Of a DNA stretch of 64,000 nt, positions 1-7,800 are shown in pieces (position 1 is the stretch's first letter; every line of letters starts with the position of its first letter). Origin of the DNA: Rugalucina vietnamica (lineage: Eukaryota > Mollusca > Bivalvia > Lucinida > Lucinidae); assembly GCA_964017185.1 (NCBI GenBank), contig OZ024871.1, positions 9,478,214-9,542,213 of the forward strand. The letters run 5' to 3'. The translations under genes and the position numbers were made by a program. The notes under the pieces are model-generated. The model searched no databases, was not told the DNA's origin, and saw only the letters and a list, made by a program, of their open reading frames with translations.

Positions 1-208
1 TCAAAATCGCAAATTCAAGCCACTTGGTAAAAATGAGGTGGGTGGGCATGCTTAATTGGCCATAATCGGAAAACCAGTTAACCGATCTCACTCAAACTTT
101 GCATAAATGCTACACGTATAGTAAGTTTGCACAAAATACGTTCCTTTGATAGAATACAGCAAATTAAGGAATCAATTTAGGGTACACACTACTAAATATT
201 CATGAGTA

Positions 209-233
209 CTCGCCCCGCCTTTTTCGGGGAGAG
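209..233. repeat. GC-rich imperfect inverted repeat
   Basis: CTCGCCCCG (209-217) faces CGGGGAGAG (225-233) across a 7 bp pyrimidine loop. Eight of nine positions pair. It is the most GC-rich hairpin in an otherwise AT-rich unit and is absent from short units. Confidence 0.7.
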
Positions 234-259
234 CATTTACTTTGTATTAGAGACAAAAA

Positions 260-267
260 TGACGTCA
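260..267. promoter_or_regulatory. Perfect CRE palindrome TGACGTCA
   Basis: This is the full 8 bp site preferred by CREB/ATF-family bZIP proteins in eukaryotes. It occurs once per full unit, 34 times in the window at 1,782 bp spacing, with a wider gap (3,102 bp) across each short unit. Binding is not shown; the central CpG could be methylated in heterochromatin. Confidence 0.4.
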
Positions 268-361
268 CCTGTCAATAATCGTTGATTGATTTCCGCTGTG
301 AAGTGTTTGTTTTAAAACTTGAAACATGCGCCGTTTCGAATGCCATGTTTTAGTCGATAAA

Positions 362-466
362 TCCCGGTATCGGATGGGAACGGGACGGACTTTTCTGCAT
401 GAAGCCCTCTGAAGACCCACCCGCATTACGAAACATGGTTTCTGAGGGTGCTTCCGTTTAACGGGA
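362..466. other. GC-rich foldable block, possible structured RNA
   Basis: TCCCG (362-366) can pair with CGGGA (462-466), enclosing an imperfect hairpin. In that hairpin GAAG (401-404) pairs with CTTC (451-454), CCCTC (405-409) with GAGGG (444-448), GAA (411-413) with TTC (440-442), and ACC (415-417) with GGT (437-439). There is one T-T mismatch, a one-base bulge at 414, a two-base bulge at 449-450 and a 19-base loop. This gives 15 pairs in the inner hairpin. It matches no RNA family I recognise, and pairing alone does not prove transcription. The C to T change at 23158 hits the outermost pair, where an RNA would still allow G-U. Confidence 0.3.
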
Positions 467-497
467 CATAGCTTTGAATTGAGTAGGTAAACATGCT

Positions 498-519
498 ATT
501 AATTTTCATTTAAATTAAT
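498..519. repeat. AT-only inverted repeat, 8 bp arms
   Basis: ATTAATTT (498-505) and AAATTAAT (512-519) are perfect reverse complements around a 6 bp loop. Such AT-only palindromes can extrude as cruciforms. It is missing from short units. Confidence 0.75.
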
Positions 520-582
520 GGGCTATGATGAACGTTTAAAATGAGACCAGTCTTGTGAATTTTGTATGTCTAGTTTTCGAGC

Positions 583-612
583 TAGGTGACAAAACGTTAA
601 CATTGTCACCTA
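583..612. repeat. Perfect inverted repeat, 10 bp arms
   Basis: TAGGTGACAA (583-592) and TTGTCACCTA (603-612) are exact reverse complements around a 10 bp loop that itself contains the palindrome GTTAAC. This is the longest perfect inverted repeat I found in the unit. It sits about 30 bp before the right end of the segment lost in short units. Confidence 0.85.
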
Positions 613-861
613 TGGAAAACCTAATGGTGAAATGCAACCTAAAGGGAGATTGACGAGACAAGACTATTGCTTGGCTTTTCCTCTCTCTTGCGAAAATTAC
701 TGACTACAGCCGGTATGTGTCTCTTCTTTTCTGGAAAACACTCTCTTCTGAATGAAATCCATACACAGAGTCCATGAGAAAGCGAAAAATTCATTGATTT
801 TAGTGTCATTTTTGTAATGGGGTCCAAGCACTCGTTTTGTGGTCCTACAGTCTTTCACGTT

Positions 862-877
862 GGGGTAGGGGGTGGGG
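862..877 (+). other. G-rich tract with quadruplex potential
   Basis: Three runs of 4, 5 and 4 G on the plus strand are separated by TA and T. A fourth GGGG lies 39 bp upstream (819-822). A stable four-run quadruplex would need that long loop, pairing between neighbouring units, or a two-layer form. It is present in all 37 units. Confidence 0.4.
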
Positions 878-1080
878 ATAAAGAAATGGCAAAGTGGCTC
901 TTGTTGTTAATACTATGTAACAGCCAACTTTTCCTGGAACGAAAGCAGTGTCATGTGGCTGTAACAAAATGCGACTTGGTAACATAGAAACTAATTTGAT
1001 GTCGAAACTCGGCTTCAAGCAGAATCAAGCATCTACTGAGAACAGGCTTATTCGTGGCCTACTTATACATAAAATGTCAT

Positions 1081-1459
1081 ATTGCCAGTAAATCATTTGT
1101 CTCGTAAAGCTTGGGTTCGCTGTTTTACTATGATCCATGTGAGTTTTACGCATTTTCACAGTCACATGGCTCATTTACCCCTTATAATGCATGGTTGCTA
1201 TGGAAAATTCGTTGTTTTACAATTTTCCACAATAAAATGGGGGTATACAGGTCTAGAAAAAGTATGTCTGTAATACCAAAAAATACGTGGCTGGAACATT
1301 TCATCTGACATTTTGCATTGTCTAAATATTCGTGTAACATTCTGAAGAATAAAATGATACATTAATAAAATACAATGCAAATTAGGTTAGATTTACTCAG
1401 CATTATTTCTCAAAATCGCAAATTAGAACAAATACGCTAAAATGAGGTGGGTGAGCATG
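1081..1459. repeat. Internal subrepeat copy 1 (379 bp)
   Basis: Aligns along its whole length with 1460-1832. Shared blocks include AGTAAAT (1087, 1466), CTGTTTTAC (1120, 1499), TTTTACGCATTT, CATGGTTGCTATGGAAAATT (1190, 1570), GGGGGTATAC, and CTCAAAATCGCAAATT (1409, 1782). By eye roughly three quarters of bases agree, with a few small indels. It ends in GAGGTGGGTGAGCATG. The two copies are far more diverged from each other than any two 1,782 bp units are. Confidence 0.88.
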
Positions 1460-1832
1460 TTTGCGAGTAAATGATTTGTATTGTAAGGAGTGTATGTGCT
1501 GTTTTACAAGGAATCATGTGTGTTTTACGCATTTAGACAGTTATGTGGATCGTTTTACCTGTCATAACGCATGGTTGCTATGGAAAATTCGTATTTCCAA
1601 TTTTCTTCAATAAATTGGGGGTATACCTAGAAAATGTATGCTAATTATTGTGCACATGCGTTTTTTGAACATTTTATCTGATGTTTTGTGTTGTACACAT
1701 ATTTATGCAACATGTTGAAGAATAACATGATGCATAAATGGAATACAATACAAATTAGGGTCGATTTTCTTATCAGTATTTCTCAAAATCGCAAATTCAA
1801 GCCACTTGGTAAAAATGAGGTGGGTGGGCATG
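1460..1832. repeat. Internal subrepeat copy 2 (373 bp, enters next unit)
   Basis: The second copy of the subrepeat runs across the arbitrary unit boundary and ends in GAGGTGGGTGGGCATG at 1832. Against copy 1 it has lost the fourth GTTTTAC motif and a few bases near GTATAC. No unit in the window has one or three subrepeats, so exchange between the two copies has not occurred or has not persisted here. Confidence 0.88.
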
Positions 1833-4800
1833 CTTAATTGGCCATAATCGGAAAACCAGTTAACCGATCTCACTCAAACTTTGCATAAATGCTACACGTA
1901 TAGTAAGTTTGCACAAAATACGTTCCTTTGATAGAATACAGCAAATTAAGGAATCAATTTAGGGTACACACTACTAAATATTCATGAGTACTCGCCCCGC
2001 CTTTTTCGGGGAGAGCATTTACTTTGTATTAGAGACAAAAATGACGTCACCTGTCAATAATCGTTGATTGATTTCCGCTGTGAAGTGTTTGTTTTAAAAC
2101 TTGAAACATGCGCCGTTTCGAATGCCATGTTTTAGTCGATAAATCCCGGTATCGGATGGGAACGGGACGGACTTTTCTGCATGAAGCCCTCTGAAGACCC
2201 ACCCGCATTACGAAACATGGTTTCTGAGGGTGCTTCCGTTTAACGGGACATAGCTTTGAATTGAGTAGGTAAACATGCTATTAATTTTCATTTAAATTAA
2301 TGGGCTATGATGAACGTTTAAAATGAGACCAGTCTTGTGAATTTTGTATGTCTAGTTTTCGAGCTAGGTGACAAAACGTTAACATTGTCACCTATGGAAA
2401 ACCTAATGGTGAAATGCAACCTAAAGGGAGATTGACGAGACAAGACTATTGCTTGGCTTTTCCTCTCTCTTGCGAAAATTACTGACTACAGCCGGTATGT
2501 GTCTCTTCTTTTCTGGAAAACACTCTCTTCTGAATGAAATCCATACACAGAGTCCATGAGAAAGCGAAAAATTCATTGATTTTAGTGTCATTTTTGTAAT
2601 GGGGTCCAAGCACTCGTTTTGTGGTCCTACAGTCTTTCACGTTGGGGTAGGGGGTGGGGATAAAGAAATGGCAAAGTGGCTCTTGTTGTTAATACTATGT
2701 AACAGCCAACTTTTCCTGGAACGAAAGCAGTGTCATGTGGCTGTAACAAAATGCGACTTGGTAACATAGAAACTAATTTGATGTCGAAACTCGGCTTCAA
2801 GCAGAATCAAGCATCTACTGAGAACAGGCTTATTCGTGGCCTACTTATACATAAAATGTCATATTGCCAGTAAATCATTTGTCTCGTAAAGCTTGGGTTC
2901 GCTGTTTTACTATGATCCATGTGAGTTTTACGCATTTTCACAGTCACATGGCTCATTTACCCCTTATAATGCATGGTTGCTATGGAAAATTCGTTGTTTT
3001 ACAATTTTCCACAATAAAATGGGGGTATACAGGTCTAGAAAAAGTATGTCTGTAATACCAAAAAATACGTGGCTGGAACATTTCATCTGACATTTTGCAT
3101 TGTCTAAATATTCGTGTAACATTCTGAAGAATAAAATGATACATTAATAAAATACAATGCAAATTAGGTTAGATTTACTCAGCATTATTTCTCAAAATCG
3201 CAAATTAGAACAAATACGCTAAAATGAGGTGGGTGAGCATGTTTGCGAGTAAATGATTTGTATTGTAAGGAGTGTATGTGCTGTTTTACAAGGAATCATG
3301 TGTGTTTTACGCATTTAGACAGTTATGTGGATCGTTTTACCTGTCATAACGCATGGTTGCTATGGAAAATTCGTATTTCCAATTTTCTTCAATAAATTGG
3401 GGGTATACCTAGAAAATGTATGCTAATTATTGTGCACATGCGTTTTTTGAACATTTTATCTGATGTTTTGTGTTGTACACATATTTATGCAACATGTTGA
3501 AGAATAACATGATGCATAAATGGAATACAATACAAATTAGGGTCGATTTTCTTATCAGTATTTCTCAAAATCGCAAATTCAAGCCACTTGGTAAAAATGA
3601 GGTGGGTGGGCATGCTTAATTGGCCATAATCGGAAAACCAGTTAACCGATCTCACTCAAACTTTGCATAAATGCTACACGTATAGTAAGTTTGCACAAAA
3701 TACGTTCCTTTGATAGAATACAGCAAATTAAGGAATCAATTTAGGGTACACACTACTAAATATTCATGAGTACTCGCCCCGCCTTTTTCGGGGAGAGCAT
3801 TTACTTTGTATTAGAGACAAAAATGACGTCACCTGTCAATAATCGTTGATTGATTTCCGCTGTGAAGTGTTTGTTTTAAAACTTGAAACATGCGCCGTTT
3901 CGAATGCCATGTTTTAGTCGATAAATCCCGGTATCGGATGGGAACGGGACGGACTTTTCTGCATGAAGCCCTCTGAAGACCCACCCGCATTACGAAACAT
4001 GGTTTCTGAGGGTGCTTCCGTTTAACGGGACATAGCTTTGAATTGAGTAGGTAAACATGCTATTAATTTTCATTTAAATTAATGGGCTATGATGAACGTT
4101 TAAAATGAGACCAGTCTTGTGAATTTTGTATGTCTAGTTTTCGAGCTAGGTGACAAAACGTTAACATTGTCACCTATGGAAAACCTAATGGTGAAATGCA
4201 ACCTAAAGGGAGATTGACGAGACAAGACTATTGCTTGGCTTTTCCTCTCTCTTGCGAAAATTACTGACTACAGCCGGTATGTGTCTCTTCTTTTCTGGAA
4301 AACACTCTCTTCTGAATGAAATCCATACACAGAGTCCATGAGAAAGCGAAAAATTCATTGATTTTAGTGTCATTTTTGTAATGGGGTCCAAGCACTCGTT
4401 TTGTGGTCCTACAGTCTTTCACGTTGGGGTAGGGGGTGGGGATAAAGAAATGGCAAAGTGGCTCTTGTTGTTAATACTATGTAACAGCCAACTTTTCCTG
4501 GAACGAAAGCAGTGTCATGTGGCTGTAACAAAATGCGACTTGGTAACATAGAAACTAATTTGATGTCGAAACTCGGCTTCAAGCAGAATCAAGCATCTAC
4601 TGAGAACAGGCTTATTCGTGGCCTACTTATACATAAAATGTCATATTGCCAGTAAATCATTTGTCTCGTAAAGCTTGGGTTCGCTGTTTTACTATGATCC
4701 ATGTGAGTTTTACGCATTTTCACAGTCACATGGCTCATTTACCCCTTATAATGCATGGTTGCTATGGAAAATTCGTTGTTTTACAATTTTCCACAATAAA

Positions 4801-7800
4801 ATGGGGGTATACAGGTCTAGAAAAAGTATGTCTGTAATACCAAAAAATACGTGGCTGGAACATTTCATCTGACATTTTGCATTGTCTAAATATTCGTGTA
4901 ACATTCTGAAGAATAAAATGATACATTAATAAAATACAATGCAAATTAGGTTAGATTTACTCAGCATTATTTCTCAAAATCGCAAATTAGAACAAATACG
5001 CTAAAATGAGGTGGGTGAGCATGTTTGCGAGTAAATGGTTTGTATTGTAAGGAGTGTATGTGCTGTTTTACAAGGAATCATGTGTGTTTTACGCATTTAG
5101 ACAGTTATGTGGATCGTTTTACCTGTCATAACGCATGGTTGCTATGGAAAATTCGTATTTCCAATTTTCTTCAATAAATTGGGGGTATACCTAGAAAATG
5201 TATGCTAATTATTGTGCACATGCGTTTTTTGAACATTTTATCTGATGTTTTGTGTTGTACACATATTTATGCAACATGTTGAAGAATAACATGATGCATA
5301 AATGGAATACAATACAAATTAGGGTCGATTTTCTTATCAGTATTTCTCAAAATCGCAAATTCAAGCCACTTGGTAAAAATGAGGTGGGTGGGCATGCTTA
5401 ATTGGCCATAATCGGAAAACCAGTTAACCGATCTCACTCAAACTTTGCATAAATGCTACACGTATAGTATGTTTGCACAAAATACGTTCCTTTGATAGAA
5501 TACAGCAAATTAAGGAATCAATTTAGGGTACACACTACTAAATATTCATGAGTACTCGCCCCGCCTTTTTCGGGGAGAGCATTTACTTTGTATTAGAGAC
5601 AAAAATGACGTCACCTGTCAATAATCGTTGATTGATTTCCGCTGTGAAGTGTTTGTTTTAAAACTTGAAACATGCGCCGTTTCGAATGCCATGTTTTAGT
5701 CGATAAATCCCGGTATCGGATGGGAACGGGACGGACTTTTCTGCATGAAGCCCTCTGAAGACCCACCCGCATTACGAAACATGGTTTCTGAGGGTGCTTC
5801 CGTTTAACGGGACATAGCTTTGAATTGAGTAGGTAAACATGCTATTAATTTTCATTTAAATTAATGGGCTATGATGAACGTTTAAAATGAGACCAGTCTT
5901 GTGAATTTTGTATGTCTAGTTTTCGAGCTAGGTGACAAAACGTTAACATTGTCACCTATGGAAAACCTAATGGTGAAATGCAACCTAAAGGGAGATTGAC
6001 GAGACAAGACTATTGCTTGGCTTTTCCTCTCTCTTGCGAAAATTACTGACTACAGCCGGTATGTGTCTCTTCTTTTCTGGAAAACACTCTCTTCTGAATG
6101 AAATCCATACACAGAGTCCATGAGAAAGCGAAAAATTCATTGATTTTAGTGTCATTTTTGTAATGGGGTCCAAGCACTCGTTTTGTGGTCCTACAGTCTT
6201 TCACGTTGGGGTAGGGGGTGGGGATAAAGAAATGGCAAAGTGGCTCTTGTTGTTAATACTATGTAACAGCCAACTTTTCCTGGAACGAAAGCAGTGTCAT
6301 GTGGCTGTAACAAAATGCGACTTGGTAACATAGAAACTAATTTGATGTCGAAACTCGGCTTCAAGCAGAATCAAGCATCTACTGAGAACAGGCTTATTCG
6401 TGGCCTACTTATACATAAAATGTCATATTGCCAGTAAATCATTTGTCTCGTAAAGCTTGGGTTCGCTGTTTTACTATGATCCATGTGAGTTTTACGCATT
6501 TTCACAGTCACATGGCTCATTTACCCCTTATAATGCATGGTTGCTATGGAAAATTCGTTGTTTTACAATTTTCCACAATAAAATGGGGGTATACAGGTCT
6601 AGAAAAAGTATGTCTGTAATACCAAAAAATACGTGGCTGGAACATTTCATCTGACATTTTGCATTGTCTAAATATTCGTGTAACATTCTGAAGAATAAAA
6701 TGATACATTAATAAAATACAATGCAAATTAGGTTAGATTTACTCAGCATTATTTCTCAAAATCGCAAATTAGAACAAATACGCTAAAATGAGGTGGGTGA
6801 GCATGTTTGCGAGTAAATGATTTGTATTGTAAGGAGTGTATGTGCTGTTTTACAAGGAATCATGTGTGTTTTACGCATTTAGACAGTTATGTGGATCGTT
6901 TTACCTGTCATAACGCATGGTTGCTATGGAAAATTCGTATTTCCAATTTTCTTCAATAAATTGGGGGTATACCTAGAAAATGTATGCTAATTATTGTGCA
7001 CATGCGTTTTTTGAACATTTTATCTGATGTTTTGTGTTGTACACATATTTATGCAACATGTTGAAGAATAACATGATGCATAAATGGAATACAATACAAA
7101 TTAGGGTCGATTTTCTTATCAGTATTTCTCAAAATCGCAAATTCAAGCCACTTGGTAAAAATGAGGTGGGTGGGCATGCTTAATTGGCCATAATCGGAAA
7201 ACCAGTTAACCGATCTCACTCAAACTTTGCATAAATGCTACACGTATAGTAAGTTTGCACAAAATACGTTCCTTTGATAGAATACAGCAAATTAAGGAAT
7301 CAATTTAGGGTACACACTACTAAATATTCATGAGTACTCGCCCCGCCTTTTTCGGGGAGAGCATTTACTTTGTATTAGAGACAAAAATGACGTCACCTGT
7401 CAATAATCGTTGATTGATTTCCGCTGTGAAGTGTTTGTTTTAAAACTTGAAACATGCGCCGTTTCGAATGCCATGTTTTAGTCGATAAATCCCGGTATCG
7501 GATGGGAACGGGACGGACTTTTCTGCATGAAGCCCTCTGAAGACCCACCCGCATTACGAAACATGGTTTCTGAGGGTGCTTCCGTTTAACGGGACATAGC
7601 TTTGAATTGAGTAGGTAAACATGCTATTAATTTTCATTTAAATTAATGGGCTATGATGAACGTTTAAAATGAGACCAGTCTTGTGAATTTTGTATGTCTA
7701 GTTTTCGAGCTAGGTGACAAAACGTTAACATTGTCACCTATGGAAAACCTAATGGTGAAATGCAACCTAAAGGGAGATTGACGAGACAAGACTATTGCTT

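Larger units (their letters stand above)
204..318 (+). promoter_or_regulatory. Promoter-like cluster of short motifs (speculative)
   Basis: In order there are an 8 bp palindrome GAGTACTC (204-211), a GC hairpin (209-233), a full CRE palindrome TGACGTCA (260-267), an E-box CACCTG (266-271), a MEIS/PREP-type CTGTCA (269-274), a PBX-type TGATTGAT (283-290) and a TTTTAAAA palindrome GTTTTAAAAC (309-318) that could act as a TATA-like element. These names come from known vertebrate and invertebrate factor preferences. Each motif is short enough to occur by chance, and only the clustering in the CpG-denser part makes it notable. No transcription evidence is available here. Confidence 0.25.
180..641. 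other. 462 bp segment absent from every tenth unit
   Basis: Comparing full with short units shows that exactly this stretch is lost. It is equivalent to 178-639 because TA occurs at both ends. I count 21 CpG sites in its 462 bp, 18 of them between 211 and 465, against about 31 in the other 1,320 bp of the unit, so CpG density is roughly double. It also holds the CRE, the GC-rich imperfect hairpin (401-454) and two perfect inverted repeats (498-519, 583-612). In the window it is present 34 times and absent 3 times. Confidence 0.9.
51..1080. repeat. Single-copy part of the unit
   Basis: This 1,030 bp has no second copy inside the unit that I can see, unlike the rest of the unit. It holds every notable palindrome and most of the CpG sites. 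No conserved gene, tRNA or small nuclear RNA sequence was recognised in it. It repeats in every full unit; in short units only 51-179 and 642-1080 remain. Confidence 0.8.
1..1782. repeat. Reference satellite unit (full, 1,782 bp)
   Basis: The first unit carries the common sequence and serves as the reference. Landmarks by unit position: 1-50 is the tail of the preceding subrepeat; 51-1080 is single-copy sequence; 180-641 is the segment missing from short units; 211-465 is the CpG-densest part; 862-877 is a G-rich tract; 1081-1459 and 1460-1832 are two diverged subrepeats. HindIII (AAGCTT, 1107-1112) and XbaI (TCTAGA, 1252-1257) each appear to occur once per unit. AatII (GACGTC, 261-266) occurs once and only in full units. 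No coding capacity is evident: frames of 60-65 codons at 639-827 (minus), 1082-1273 and 1111-1308 (plus) and 1198-1380 (minus) overlap one another and look like chance. Confidence 0.95.

Noticed and set aside
204-233. Hairpin followed by T-rich sequence as a bacterial terminator
   Set aside because: The T run lies in the loop, not after the stem, and the context is not bacterial.
333-343. GTTTCGAATGC resembles an RNA polymerase III B box
   Set aside because: Two of eleven positions mismatch and no convincing A box or T-run terminator lies at the right distance, so I do not call a tRNA-derived element.
639-827. Minus-strand frame of 62 codons, repeated in every unit
   Set aside because: It is short, has no recognisable domain, signal or ribosome-binding context, and its perfect conservation is explained by the conservation of the whole unit.
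948-985. Possible third, degraded subrepeat copy (GTCATGTGGCTGTAACA resembles parts of 1151-1178 and 1530-1558)
   Set aside because: The likeness is confined to about 20 bp and does not extend on either side at the expected phase.
1082-1380. Three overlapping frames of 60-65 codons on both strands
   Set aside because: They lie on top of one another in different frames. The second subrepeat does not preserve a matching frame of that length, so there is no sign of selection on protein.
1-1782. Ribosomal DNA spacer, histone or small nuclear RNA gene cluster
   Set aside because: I looked for 5S, U1, U2, U6, histone stem-loop and ribosomal RNA sequence on the plus strand from memory of conserved blocks and found none.
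1-1782. Transposon or Helitron unit amplified in tandem
   Set aside because: No terminal inverted repeats, target duplications, transposase or replicase frame, or clear Helitron end hairpin could be placed at any unit phase.
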